Notes: a model not told the origin generated them from the letters alone. DNA of 38,694 bases from Sphingomonas turrisvirgatae (GCF_001721295.1 NZ_MDDS01000029.1:1-38694), one strand, 5' to 3'; shown: positions 6,009-15,289, counted from the stretch's first letter. Made by a program: numbers and translations.

Positions 6009-6989
6009 ATGTCACAGCTTCCCATCATGAACCAGCTCGTCCCCCTGGACTCGCCCACGCTGGCGCTGCCGGCGCTGATCGCGTCGGCCGACGATCGCGC
6101 GCGCCTTCGCTTCCTTGAGTTCTTCGCAGTCACCATCCGCAACCCGCACACGCGCCGCGCCTATGCCCGCGCCGCCGGCGACTTCCTGGCCTGGTGCGAA
6201 GCGCGGGGTGTGGCATCGCTAGCTGGTGTGCAGCCGCTCCATGTCGCGGCCTGGATCGAGGTGCTGGCGCGCGAGGTTTCGCCTCCCAGCGTCAAGCAGC
6301 AGCTTGCCGGCGTGCGCCACCTGTTCGATTGGCTGGTGACGGGCCAGGTCGTGCCGGTGAATCCGGCGGCGTCGGTGCGCGGGCCGGTGCACAGCGTCCG
6401 GCGCGGCAAGACGCCGGTGCTGGCCCCGGACGAGGCGCGACGGTTGCTCGATACGATCGACGTGACGACGCCGGCCGGCTTACGCGACCGCGCCCTTATC
6501 GGGCTGATGATCTATTCGTTCGCGCGGATCGGCGCGGCCCTCGCCATGCGGGTCGAGGACGTGTTCGTGCAGAATCGGCGGCTATGGGTCCGCCTGCACG
6601 AGAAGGGCGGCAAGCGGCACGAGATGCCGTGCCACCATAATCTGGAGGAATATCTGGCCGCCTATCTCGACGGGTGCGCGCTGCGCGACGATCGCAAGGG
6701 GCCGTTGTTCCGCACGCTCGCGCGCGGGACTAGGCGACTAAGCGACACCCCCCTGCCCCAGGCCAATGCGTTCGCGATGGTGCGCCGGCGCGCGGCGGCG
6801 GCCGAGATCGGCACGGCGATTGGCAACCACTCGTTCCGCGCGACCGGGATCACCGCCTATTTGAAGAACGGCGGCTCGCTGGAGAACGCTGCGATAATGG
6901 CCAATCACAGCTCGACCCGCACTACCCAGCTCTACGACCGTCGCCCGGATGACGTGACGCTAGACGAGGTAGAGCGGGTGCTAATCTAG
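6009..6989 (+). CDS. Tyrosine recombinase/integrase (XerC/D-like)
   Basis: This 326-residue protein has an N-terminal SAM-like core-binding domain (about 30-125) and a C-terminal catalytic domain. Catalytic residues are visible: Arg in YSFARIGAAL, Lys in HEKGGKRHE, HSFRATG (His and Arg of box II), NHSS in place of the second His/Trp context, and the Tyr in TTQLYDRR. It is close in length to XerC/XerD. On a 38-kb plasmid it could resolve multimers or move a resistance cassette. The only repeats beside it are the 29-bp array upstream. ATG 6009 has a weak ribosome site, and ATG 6027 is also possible. The phrase RRLSDTP is encoded by two YTAAGCGA-like octamers (6730-6745). Confidence 0.9.
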   Translation: MSQLPIMNQLVPLDSPTLALPALIASADDRARLRFLEFFAVTIRNPHTRRAYARAAGDFLAWCEARGVASLAGVQPLHVAAWIEVLAREVSPPSVKQQLAGVRHLFDWLVTGQVVPVNPAASVRGPVHSVRRGKTPVLAPDEARRLLDTIDVTTPAGLRDRALIGLMIYSFARIGAALAMRVEDVFVQNRRLWVRLHEKGGKRHEMPCHHNLEEYLAAYLDGCALRDDRKGPLFRTLARGTRRLSDTPLPQANAFAMVRRRAAAAEIGTAIGNHSFRATGITAYLKNGGSLENAAIMANHSSTRTTQLYDRRPDDVTLDEVERVLI

Positions 6990-7041
6990 GCCAGGCTCAT
7001 GTCAGGATTAGAATGAGCGCGTTGCCCTCGTCGGTAACTTT

Positions 7042-7446
7042 CTAGGCAGCCGGCGCCAGGGCTTCCAAGATACGGCACTCGGCAACCGTTCCGCCTTCGC
7101 ACGTCGAAATGAGCCGGGCAAGTTCGCGCCGCAGCGCAGAGAGGTCCGCGAGCTTGCGATCGACTTCAGCCAGGTGCTCGCCCGCGATGAGGTCAACGGT
7201 CCCGCAGTCGCGCTCGCGCTGCCCGGCCAAGTCCAGTAGCGCGCGGACCTGATCAAGCGAGAAACCGAGGTCGCGCGCGCGGCGAATGAAGGAGAGCCGC
7301 GCTAGATCATCGCGCGCGTAGACGCGGTAGTTTCCGCTCGTGCGGGCCGGAGGCGCGATTAGGCCAGCCTTCTCATACCAGCGGATTGTCTCGACCTTGG
7401 TGCCCGTCGCTTCCGCCAGCTTGCCGATCGTTAGTTTCTCAATCAC
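7042..7446 (-). CDS. MerR-family regulator of the PbrR/CadR/ZntR type
   Basis: This 134-residue protein, with GTG start at 7446, has the MerR winged helix (IGKLAEATGTKVETIRWYE) and cysteines C81, C116 and C124, corresponding to the Pb/Cd/Zn ligand triad of PbrR, CadR and ZntR. The frame stays open to 7491, but the longer version would run through the operator at 7452-7484. It is divergent from a CDF exporter, its likely target. Pb, Cd or Zn is the expected inducer; which one cannot be told from sequence. Confidence 0.87.
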   Translation of the reverse strand: MIEKLTIGKLAEATGTKVETIRWYEKAGLIAPPARTSGNYRVYARDDLARLSFIRRARDLGFSLDQVRALLDLAGQRERDCGTVDLIAGEHLAEVDRKLADLSALRRELARLISTCEGGTVAECRILEALAPAA

Positions 7447-7451
7447 GGCCC

Positions 7452-7484
7452 TTGACCCTATAGCGACTAGAGGGTGCATATAGG
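7452..7484 (+). promoter_or_regulatory. MerR-type promoter/operator of the CDF gene
   Basis: TTGACC (7452-7457) is followed about 19-20 bp later by a CATATAGG -10 region. Between them lies the near-perfect inverted repeat ACCCTATAG-CGA-CTAGAGGGT (7455-7475, one mismatch). This closely resembles the PbrR/CadR operators I know, which share CTATAG and CTAGAGGGT half-sites. Confidence 0.8.
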
Positions 7485-7515
7485 CTGTCATGTCGATTCG
7501 ATCGAGGTGACAATC

Positions 7516-8175
7516 ATGGCTTGCACGAGCTGCCCATCGGACAAGGGCGGCACTCTCAACGACCCCAAATGGCGGCGCGCGCTATGGATCGCGCTTGCGG
7601 TCAACGCGGGCATGTTCGCGGTCGAGATTGTCGCTGGCATCACAGGCGGGTCAAAGGCTCTTCAGGCCGATGCGCTCGACTTCTTCGGCGACGCCGCCAA
7701 CTACGCGATCAGCCTGGGCGTCGCCGGCATGGCGCTCGTCTGGCGCGCCCGCGCTGCGCTGCTCAAGGGCGTGACGCTTGTCGTGCTCGGGCTATATGTG
7801 CTTCTCGCCACGGCTTGGGGAGTGTTCCACGGCGCGGCACCACTGGCCGAGGTGATGGGGGTGATCGGCGTTTCGGCGCTGGTCGCGAACGCCGCAGTGG
7901 CTTTGATGCTCTACCGCTTCCGGACGGGCGATGCGAACATGCGCTCTGTCTGGATTTGCTCGCGCAATGACGCGATCGGCAACATCGCCGTCGTGCTGGC
8001 AGCGGCCGGCGTATTTGGGACTGGTACAGCCTGGCCGGACCTGATCGTGGCAGCCCTGATGGCGGGGCTTGGACTTTGGGGCGGCCTCCAGATCATCACC
8101 CAAGCAGTTGGCGAGCTGCGCGAGACTGAGGGCACATCGGCCCAAATCGCGACTACAACATTACATCGCAGTTAG
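7516..8175 (+). CDS. CDF-family cation efflux protein
   Basis: This 219-residue inner-membrane protein has six hydrophobic segments. It has the CDF metal-site pattern in membrane helices 2 and 5 (ALDFFGDAANYA and SRNDAIGNIAVV), where Asp/Asn residues bind the cation. The N terminus has a CTSC pair. It lacks the usual cytoplasmic C-terminal domain, so it is a short CDF. ATG 7516 has GAGG about nine bases upstream and is preferred to the frame opening at 7474, which is inside the promoter. Regulation by the divergent PbrR/CadR-like gene is likely. CDF proteins exchange Zn(II), Cd(II) or similar ions for protons. Confidence 0.87.
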   Translation: MACTSCPSDKGGTLNDPKWRRALWIALAVNAGMFAVEIVAGITGGSKALQADALDFFGDAANYAISLGVAGMALVWRARAALLKGVTLVVLGLYVLLATAWGVFHGAAPLAEVMGVIGVSALVANAAVALMLYRFRTGDANMRSVWICSRNDAIGNIAVVLAAAGVFGTGTAWPDLIVAALMAGLGLWGGLQIITQAVGELRETEGTSAQIATTTLHRS

Positions 8176-8267
8176 TAGCTGCGAGGCTAGAACCACATCA
8201 ACGGGCCGGCGAGAACCGCTCCAAGGATATCGAGTGTGGATGGCCGGTATTGATACCATTGTGGCGA

Positions 8268-10769
8268 TCAGGCTGCCGCGTCCGAGCGATCGCGGTAAGC
8301 GAGTAGCCGGAGAGCATTAAACACGACGAGCAAAGTTGAGCCTTCGTGCATGGCGACCGCAGGACCGATACCGAGCCCAAGGATAGTCGCGGGGACAAGG
8401 AAGGCGACCACGCCGAGGCTCACAAAGACGTTCTGACGGATGACCCAGCGGGTGCTCCGGCTGAGCCCGACCGCAAATGGCAGATGCGCAAGATCGTCTG
8501 CCATCAGGGCCACATCAGCCGTTTCGAGTGCGACGTCGGACCCGGCAGCACCCATGGCGATGCCCACCGTGGCCGTCGCCATAGCCGGCGCGTCGTTGAC
8601 GCCATCGCCGACCATGGCGACCTTCGTTTCGGCCCGAATCTTCTTGATCGCGTCAACCTTATCCTCTGGCATGAGGTCGCCCCAAGCCTCGTCGATGCCG
8701 ACTTCTCTGGCGATGGCATCGGCGGCGCGCTGGTGATCTCCTGAGATCATAATCATCCGCTTGATGCCGAGGGCGCGCAGCTTCGCGAGTGCGTCTCGTG
8801 CGGCCTCACGCGGCGTGTCGAGCAGGCCAATTGCTCCCATATCCTTGTTGGCGCGGCGCACGACCATGCTCGTCTGCCCGCCTTGGCGCAGCTTTTCGAT
8901 AGCAGTCGCCATTTCGGCGGACAGCGGCGCGATGCCGTCCGCACCGAACATCTCGGCCTTGCCGATCAGGACTTCATCCTCACCGACAAGGGCCGAGACG
9001 CCGCGACCCGTGAGGCTCTTCAGATTGTCGGCCCGGGGTATCTTTTGATCGCCGACAAGCTCGCGGCCATCTCGGGCGATCGCCTGCGCGAGAGGATGAT
9101 CGCTCAGGCTCTCGACGGCCACGGCGATCGCCATGAGGTCTTCCTTGGTCACGCCTGGCGCGGGGATGATTTCTTGTATGCGGGGCTCACCCTTGGTGAG
9201 CGTGCCGGTCTTATCAAACGCGATCGCGTCCAGCGAGCCGAGCAATTCGAGCGGTGCGCCTCCCTTGATGAGGACGCCGCCCCGCGCTGCGCGCGCGACT
9301 CCCGATAGAACGGCGCTGGGTGTCGCGATGGCGAGCGCACAGGGACTCGCTGCGACCAGCACCGCCATGGCGCGGTAGAAGCTGTCGCGGAAAGGCTCGT
9401 CGACCACCACCCAGGCGAACAGCAGCACAAAGGCAAGCGCGAGCACCGCCGGCACGAAGAAGCGCTCAAAACGGTCAGTGAAGCGCTGTGTCGGCGATTT
9501 CTGTGTTTCGGCTTCGCTGACCAGCTTCACTACTTTGGCAAGTGTGCTTTCGGTTGATAGGCGGGTGACTTCAATTTCGACAAGCCCGCTGCCATTGATC
9601 GTGCCGGCGAAAACGCGACTTGCCGCGTCCACGCTATCGGGATTCTGGCGGGCAGCAGCATCGTCTTGTACGGGGCGCTTATCGACCGGCATGCTCTCGC
9701 CGGTGACGGGGGCTTGGTTGATCGCGGTGATGCCCTTGACGATGAAGCCGTCGGCGGCGACCCGCTCATCGGGCTTCACGATGACAATATCCCCGAGCTT
9801 GAGGTTCTCGACTGGAACCTCGCTCGTGCCGCCATCGGGACGCCGCACCATAGCGGTGCGCGGTGCCAGCTCCGCCAGCGCTTCGATCGCGCGCTTGGCG
9901 CGGCCCATGGCATAATGTTCGAGCGCATGGCCAAGGCTGAACAGGAACAGCAGCAGCGCGCCCTCCGCCCAGGCGCCTAGCGCCGCCGCGCCGGCGGCGG
10001 CCACTAGCATCAGCGTGTCGATCTCGAAGCGCTTCAGGCGAAGATTTTCGATCGCCTCGCGCAGCGTGTAGAAGCCGCCAAACGCATAGGCGGCAACGTA
10101 GAGCACGAACGGCAGCCAACCATTTGCGTCGGCGACTAGCTTCTCGATTGCAAAGCCGACGCCAAGCGCCAAGCCGCAGGCGAGCGCGAAGATCAGTTCC
10201 GTGTTCGGCCCGAGCAGACCGCCATGACCGTGATCGTGGTCGTGCTTTTCGCTGGCAGGATGGTCATGATCCTTTGCATGGTCGTGTTTTGGCACGATCG
10301 ACACGAGCTTGACGGCCTTGTCGTCGATCGGTCGAGCGCCAGCGTCGCGCAGCGCCTTCAAAATCGACTCTTGCGATGTTGCCGACCGATCGAACTCCAC
10401 CCGCACCAGACCCGACACATTGGCCTCTGCCTCAAGGACGCCGGGGAGGCCGCACAGCCGATCGCCCAGCGTGCGAGCGCGGCGTTGATGGCTCATGCCC
10501 TCAACCTGCCAGATCGCATGTCCGAAGCGATCACCAATTTCTGCGCCCGAAGCGTGCGCTAGCTCGCGGATGCGCGAGAGCGACACCACTTCTGGATCAA
10601 AGTGGATGCAGAGCATTGCGGGAGCGTCCGCTTCGGGTGCTACCACATGGGCCTGTTCGACACCGGGGCGTCCTTCCAACGAGCCGACGAGCCTTTTGAC
10701 ACAGGCGTCAGCGGCGCTCGTAACATCGGGGAGGACGACAGGAATATCGAGACGAAGTTTTTCGATCAT
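8268..10769 (-). CDS. P1B-4-type heavy-metal ATPase (CzcP-like)
   Basis: This 833-residue P-type ATPase has two degenerate HMA-like N-terminal domains without CxxC, and a His-rich loop at residues 161-183 (HDHAKDHDH, HDHDHGHGG). It has the membrane-6 motif SPCALAIATP (S475-C477) instead of CPC, the phosphorylation site DKTGTLTKGE (D519), GDGVNDAP, and HEGST at 808-812 in the last helix. SPC plus HEGST defines the P1B-4 group (CzcP, CoaT, CtpD), which exports Zn, Cd, Co or Fe(II). ATG 10769 has AAGGAG upstream. The gene is downstream of a CDF gene, probably at the end of the czc transcript. Fusion of a His loop and degenerate HMA domains to a P1B-4 core is notable. Confidence 0.92.
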   Translation of the reverse strand: MIEKLRLDIPVVLPDVTSAADACVKRLVGSLEGRPGVEQAHVVAPEADAPAMLCIHFDPEVVSLSRIRELAHASGAEIGDRFGHAIWQVEGMSHQRRARTLGDRLCGLPGVLEAEANVSGLVRVEFDRSATSQESILKALRDAGARPIDDKAVKLVSIVPKHDHAKDHDHPASEKHDHDHGHGGLLGPNTELIFALACGLALGVGFAIEKLVADANGWLPFVLYVAAYAFGGFYTLREAIENLRLKRFEIDTLMLVAAAGAAALGAWAEGALLLFLFSLGHALEHYAMGRAKRAIEALAELAPRTAMVRRPDGGTSEVPVENLKLGDIVIVKPDERVAADGFIVKGITAINQAPVTGESMPVDKRPVQDDAAARQNPDSVDAASRVFAGTINGSGLVEIEVTRLSTESTLAKVVKLVSEAETQKSPTQRFTDRFERFFVPAVLALAFVLLFAWVVVDEPFRDSFYRAMAVLVAASPCALAIATPSAVLSGVARAARGGVLIKGGAPLELLGSLDAIAFDKTGTLTKGEPRIQEIIPAPGVTKEDLMAIAVAVESLSDHPLAQAIARDGRELVGDQKIPRADNLKSLTGRGVSALVGEDEVLIGKAEMFGADGIAPLSAEMATAIEKLRQGGQTSMVVRRANKDMGAIGLLDTPREAARDALAKLRALGIKRMIMISGDHQRAADAIAREVGIDEAWGDLMPEDKVDAIKKIRAETKVAMVGDGVNDAPAMATATVGIAMGAAGSDVALETADVALMADDLAHLPFAVGLSRSTRWVIRQNVFVSLGVVAFLVPATILGLGIGPAVAMHEGSTLLVVFNALRLLAYRDRSDAAA

Positions 10770-10851
10770 GATGTTCTCCTTCGCGGAGCGCGATTTTGTG
10801 GTGAAGCGGAGAGGTCCGCCATTTTTGTGCGGCCACCGATAACTATGGCGC

Positions 10852-11454
10852 TCATCGGTTTTCTTCCTTGGCCTGGCGCGCTTCCTTTTTCGTATCGCGC
10901 AGGATTTCGACGCCGCCCTTCACGGCGATAATCGCGGTGAGGAAACCGACCAGCAGATCGGGCCAGTTGGAGCCCAGCCACCAGACGAGCAGTCCGGCGA
11001 CCAGAATCCCGCCGTTTGATATGAAATCGTTGAAGCTGAAAGTTGTCGCTGCGCGCAGATTGACGTCGGGCTTGCGCAGCCGTTGCAGTAGCCGGAGGCA
11101 GATATAGTTCACGACGGCCGCGACCGCCGACATCGCCATCATGGTGACGCCGATCGGCTCGCTTCCCTGAAGGTATCGCCGCCCGACATCGAGCAGGATG
11201 CCTCCGGCGAAGATCAGGAGCATGACGCCTGACACACCAGCGGCGCGGGTCTTCCATTTCGTGCCCCGGCTGAGCGCGATCAGGCTCAGCGCATAGACGG
11301 CGGCGTCGGACAGGTTGTCGAGGCCATTGGCGAGCAGTGCACTGGAATCGCCGCTGACGCCGGCGATCAGAAAGGCAAGCGCGATCGCCGCGTTGAGGAC
11401 CAGCACGATCCAGAGCGTGCGACGCTCCGCGTCCGAGGAAGCAGAGTCAGTCAT
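10852..11454 (-). CDS. Short CDF-family cation transporter
   Basis: This 200-residue protein has six hydrophobic segments and the CDF signature residues ANGLDNLSDAAVYA in helix 2 and FSFNDFISNGGI in helix 5. The cytoplasmic C-terminal domain is absent. The start overlaps the upstream SRPBCC gene by 4 nt (ATGA), and the P1B-4 ATPase follows after 82 bp. It would pump Zn/Cd/Co into the periplasm, where the CzcCBA complex could take over. Helix 5 has N-D rather than the classical H-D pair, as in the other CDF here, so metal preference may differ from ZitB/CzcD. That last point is inference. Confidence 0.85.
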   Translation of the reverse strand: MTDSASSDAERRTLWIVLVLNAAIALAFLIAGVSGDSSALLANGLDNLSDAAVYALSLIALSRGTKWKTRAAGVSGVMLLIFAGGILLDVGRRYLQGSEPIGVTMMAMSAVAAVVNYICLRLLQRLRKPDVNLRAATTFSFNDFISNGGILVAGLLVWWLGSNWPDLLVGFLTAIIAVKGGVEILRDTKKEARQAKEENR

Positions 11455-11948
11455 TGGGCCGCCTTTCGCGCGAGTTGCGCCTTGCGAACCAGGCGGCGAT
11501 GGCGATTGACGGTGAGGCCGTTGCCGCGCGCTTCCTTGCTGAGGTAGCGGATCAATGCTGCATCTTGCGCCTGCATGGCTTTGCGCAGGCCGCGCCGCGC
11601 CAAATAGCCAAGCGGGCTCAGCACCCCTTCCACCGCGATCGTATGGCGAACCTGCGTCTGCGCGCCGGTCCCGGCGAATGCATATTCCTCGCGAAGGGCA
11701 AATATCCCACCGAGGCCCGTCTGCCAGGCGAGCCGGTGAGCCCGTTCGTAGGCGATGATCCTGGCTTCGGTTGTTAGCGGCAGCTCTCCCTTGAGCAGGG
11801 AGAAAGTAAGGCTGACATCAGCATCCGGCGCGGCGGTTCCTCGAAAGCGATAACTTGGATGCCAGAACACGAATGCGGGTAGGTCCACGATATGGGTCCA
11901 GGCCCGGATCGGGGTGATGGTCAGGCCGAAAGAGGTTGTTTCCTTCAT
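11451..11948 (-). CDS. SRPBCC-fold protein in the metal efflux operon
   Basis: This 165-residue protein begins at ATG 11948, with GGAAGG nine bases upstream. A longer frame to 12047 lacks such a site. The sequence has the START/polyketide-cyclase-like pattern (HIVDLPAFVFWHPSYRF, later LREEYAFAG and VRHTIAVEGVL), then a basic tail rich in Arg and Lys (LVRKAQLARKAAQ). SRPBCC proteins bind hydrophobic ligands; no catalytic residues are evident. It sits between czcA and a CDF gene and overlaps the latter by 4 nt, so it is produced with the efflux system. Its role there is unknown. Confidence 0.75.
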   Translation of the reverse strand: MKETTSFGLTITPIRAWTHIVDLPAFVFWHPSYRFRGTAAPDADVSLTFSLLKGELPLTTEARIIAYERAHRLAWQTGLGGIFALREEYAFAGTGAQTQVRHTIAVEGVLSPLGYLARRGLRKAMQAQDAALIRYLSKEARGNGLTVNRHRRLVRKAQLARKAAQ

Positions 11949-12050
11949 GGGCGGATCACCTTCCGCTGGTGTCCGGTGCGGCGGACGGCAAAGCCGCCCG
12001 CCGCTGAACACGGTGCACTCCCATTTTAGGGATGCGGCGGTCGCCAAGGC

Positions 12051-15000
12051 TCACAGCGGAGCCTCAGCGAGATCGGGCGTCGGCGCGTCAGGCCGCTTGC
12101 TGGACGCTGGAATGTCTGTCTCCCTACGCCCGTAGCGGGCGTAGAGCGTCGGCAGCACGAACAGCGTCAGCAGGGTCGCCGAGATGAGGCCTCCAATGAC
12201 GACCGTCGCCAGCGGCTTTTGCACTTCCGCGCCCGCACCCGACGCGATGGCCATGGGCACGAAGCCGAGCGACGCGACCAGGGCCGTCATGACCACAGGC
12301 CGTAGCCGCATCATCGCGCCTTCATAGGCCGCCTTTGCGCGGTCCATGCCTCGGGCCATCAGTTCCTGAATCGACGTTACCATGACAAGGCCGTTCAGGA
12401 CCGCGATGCCGGACAACGCGATGAACCCCACCGCCGCCGAGATCGAGAAGGGCATGCCACGCAGGAACAGGGCGAGCACGCCGCCCACCAGCGCCAGCGG
12501 CACGCCGGTGAACACGATCGCGGCGTCGCGCACGCTCCCGAGCGCCCCGTAGAGCAGCAGCATGATCAGCACGAAACAGCCCGGCACCACCAGCATCAGC
12601 CTCTCGGTTGCCGATTGCAGGTTCTCGAACTGACCGCCCCAATCTAGATATTGCCCGGCAGGCAGGCGCACTTGGCTTGCGATAGCAGCCTGCGCGTCCG
12701 CAACCACGCCCGCCACGTCACGGCCGCGCACGTTCGCCTGCACGACGACACGCCGCTTGCCGTTTTCGCGGCTGATCTGGTTGGGACCATCGGTCACGCC
12801 GATGTCGGCGACGCTTTGCAGCGGCACGAACCCGCCATTCGGCAGTGGCACCGGCACCTGGCCGAGCGTTTGCAGATTGGCACGCGCCACATCTGACAGG
12901 CGGATGGTGACGGCGAACCGCCGATCGCCCTCGAAGATCATGCCAGCATCTCGGCCGCCGATCGCAGCGGAGATAGTGTCCTGCACAGTCTGCGCGGTGA
13001 CGCCGAGTCTCGACATTATGTCGCGGCGCGGCCGAATGTCGAGCATGGGCAGGCCCTCGGTCTGCTCCACCCGAACGTCAACGGCGCCTTCCGTCTTGCG
13101 CAGCACGGCCGCGATGGCGTTGGCTGTCGCGTTCATTGCATCGGTGTCGTCGCCGAACACCTTCACGGCGAGGTCGCCGCGAACGCCGGCGATTAGTTCG
13201 TTGAAGCGCATCTGAATGGGCTGGGTGATCTCGAACGCGCCGCCCGGCAAACTTTCAAGCGTCTTCTCGACCTTCGCCACCAAATCGGCCTTACTGAGCC
13301 CCGAGTCCGGCCATTCTTCACGTGGCTTCATGATGATGAAGGTGTCTGAAATGTTAGGGGGCATGGGGTCGGCGGCGAGTTCCGCCGTACCTGTCTTTGA
13401 GAAAACGAACCGCACTTCGGGCAGCTTGCCGATCTCCCGCTCGATCCGCGACTGCATCGCCTGACTCTGATCGATTGACGTCCCCGGCACGCGGAGCACC
13501 TGGGCGGTCAAATCGCCCTCGTCGAGCTGGGGTAGAAACTCCTGGCCAAGGAACGAGAAGGTGAGGATGGCGGCAAGGAACGCGCCGACGCCGACGCCCA
13601 TGGTGAGCGTCGGCCGCTTCATCGCGCGGTCAAGTCCCGGCTCATATTTGCGCTTGAGCCAGGTCATGATCCGGCCTTCCTTCTCTTCGACCGGCTTCGA
13701 CAGCCAGATCGCGAGCATGGCCGGCACGAAGGTCAGCGAGAGAATAAAGGCGAAGACGAGTGCGATGATGACCGTCAACGCCATCGGCGTGAAGGTTTTG
13801 CCCTCAACCCCTGTGAGCGTGAGCAGCGGCACATAGACGAGGATGATGATTGCCTGCCCGAACACGGAAGGGCGGATCATCTCGCGCGCGGCCTGAGCAA
13901 TGACGGACAGCCGTTCCTCGAGCGCGAGTGTGCGGCCATAGTGATGTTGTCGTTCGGCCATCCGCCGCAGCGCGTTTTCAACGATGATGACCGCGCCATC
14001 GACAATAAGGCCGAAGTCTAACGCGCCGAGGCTCATCAGATTGGCAGAGACCCCGCCTTGCAACATGCCGAAGCTGGTCATGGCCATGGTGATCGGAATG
14101 ACCAGCGCTGCGATCAGCGCCGCCCGGAAATTGCCGAGCAGCACGAACAGGACGACAATGACGAGTAACGCGCCTTCGGCGAGGTTCTTTGCCACCGTCT
14201 TGATCGTCGAGTTGACGAGCGCGGTGCGGTCGAGCACCGGCTGTATCACGACGTCCGTGGGCAGCGACGCGTTAATCCCATTGATCCGTTCGGCGACCGC
14301 CGATGCTACGGTGCGGCTGTTTTCGCCGATCCGCATGATCGCGGTGCCAACCACCACCTCCTTGCCATTCTCAGATGCGGAGCCATAGCGGATTGCTTGG
14401 CCGAGGCGCACTTGCGCGACCTGGTCGAGTCGGATCGGTGTGCCTTCGCGGGTGGCAATGACGGTGCCGGCCAGCTCGCCGATATTGCGGATGCGAGAGT
14501 CTGAGCGGACGGCGAGGCCTTCGCCGCCACGATCGACCACGCCGGCACCGACGCCGACATTATTCTCTTCAAGCGCGCGGGCGAGATCGGTCAGGTTCAA
14601 CCCCAAGGCGGCGAGCCGCTGGACATCGGGGATGACCTGAAACTGCTTCACATAGCCGCCGATCGAATCGACGCCGGCAAGACCTGGCGTGTTCTTCAAC
14701 AGCGGCGCGACGATCCAATCCTGTGTGGTACGCAGATAAGTCGCCTGATCGGCCTCGCTAACGAGCCGGTCGCCCTCTGGTGTGATGTAGCTGCCATCGG
14801 GCTGCATGCCGGGGTCGCCGGGCTTATGTTTGTCCTCCTTGCGATGCTGGAAATGGACGGTCCACATATAGACCTCGCCCAGGCCCGTCGCGATCGGTCC
14901 CATGGTGGGAACCGCGCCGTCGGGCAGACTCTCCTCGGCAACGCGCAGTCGCTCTGCAACCTGCTGGCGGGCGAAATAGATATCGGTAGAATCCGTGAAG

Positions 15001-15287
15001 ACGGCCGTGACTTGGGCGAACCCGTTGCGACTGAGCGACCGAGTATTTTCAAGGCCGGGAACTCCGGCGAGCGCGGTTTCGATCGGAAAGGCAATCTGCT
15101 TTTCGACCAGCTCGGGCGAAAGCGCCGGTGCGGCGATGTTTATCTGCACCTGATTGTTGGTGATGTCGGGAACGGCATCGATCGGCAGGCGAGAAATCGC
15201 CCATCCTCCAATGACCGTGGCGATGAGCGTCACGAGCAGGATAAACCAGCGGCGCTCGACGGAAAATGTGACGATGCGGTCGATCAT
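12051..15287 (-). CDS. czcA: CzcA-type RND heavy-metal efflux pump
   Basis: This is a 1078-residue inner-membrane proton antiporter with 12 membrane helices and two large periplasmic loops. Helix 4 carries ALDFGLIVDGAVIIVEN, giving D424, D430 and E437, the charged residues essential in CzcA. The N terminus (RIVTFSVERRW) and PDITNNQVQINIAAPALSP are typical of heavy-metal RND pumps. ATG 15287 is used; an upstream in-frame TTG at 15293 would overlap czcB by 4 nt. It forms the tripartite complex with CzcB and CzcC and exports Zn, Cd and Co across both membranes. CzcA and CusA are separated by this helix-4 motif; Cu/Ag pumps lack it. Confidence 0.95.
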   Translation of the reverse strand: MIDRIVTFSVERRWFILLVTLIATVIGGWAISRLPIDAVPDITNNQVQINIAAPALSPELVEKQIAFPIETALAGVPGLENTRSLSRNGFAQVTAVFTDSTDIYFARQQVAERLRVAEESLPDGAVPTMGPIATGLGEVYMWTVHFQHRKEDKHKPGDPGMQPDGSYITPEGDRLVSEADQATYLRTTQDWIVAPLLKNTPGLAGVDSIGGYVKQFQVIPDVQRLAALGLNLTDLARALEENNVGVGAGVVDRGGEGLAVRSDSRIRNIGELAGTVIATREGTPIRLDQVAQVRLGQAIRYGSASENGKEVVVGTAIMRIGENSRTVASAVAERINGINASLPTDVVIQPVLDRTALVNSTIKTVAKNLAEGALLVIVVLFVLLGNFRAALIAALVIPITMAMTSFGMLQGGVSANLMSLGALDFGLIVDGAVIIVENALRRMAERQHHYGRTLALEERLSVIAQAAREMIRPSVFGQAIIILVYVPLLTLTGVEGKTFTPMALTVIIALVFAFILSLTFVPAMLAIWLSKPVEEKEGRIMTWLKRKYEPGLDRAMKRPTLTMGVGVGAFLAAILTFSFLGQEFLPQLDEGDLTAQVLRVPGTSIDQSQAMQSRIEREIGKLPEVRFVFSKTGTAELAADPMPPNISDTFIIMKPREEWPDSGLSKADLVAKVEKTLESLPGGAFEITQPIQMRFNELIAGVRGDLAVKVFGDDTDAMNATANAIAAVLRKTEGAVDVRVEQTEGLPMLDIRPRRDIMSRLGVTAQTVQDTISAAIGGRDAGMIFEGDRRFAVTIRLSDVARANLQTLGQVPVPLPNGGFVPLQSVADIGVTDGPNQISRENGKRRVVVQANVRGRDVAGVVADAQAAIASQVRLPAGQYLDWGGQFENLQSATERLMLVVPGCFVLIMLLLYGALGSVRDAAIVFTGVPLALVGGVLALFLRGMPFSISAAVGFIALSGIAVLNGLVMVTSIQELMARGMDRAKAAYEGAMMRLRPVVMTALVASLGFVPMAIASGAGAEVQKPLATVVIGGLISATLLTLFVLPTLYARYGRRETDIPASSKRPDAPTPDLAEAPL

Positions 15288-15289
15288 GA

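Noticed and set aside
6009..6989. Integrase as proof of an integrated mobile element
   Set aside because: No transposase, no matching terminal repeats and no interrupted gene were seen around it. It may simply be a plasmid recombinase.
8176..8267. Terminator between the CDF gene and the ATPase gene
   Set aside because: Only a small GGTAT-TG-ATACC repeat is present, too weak to call a terminator.
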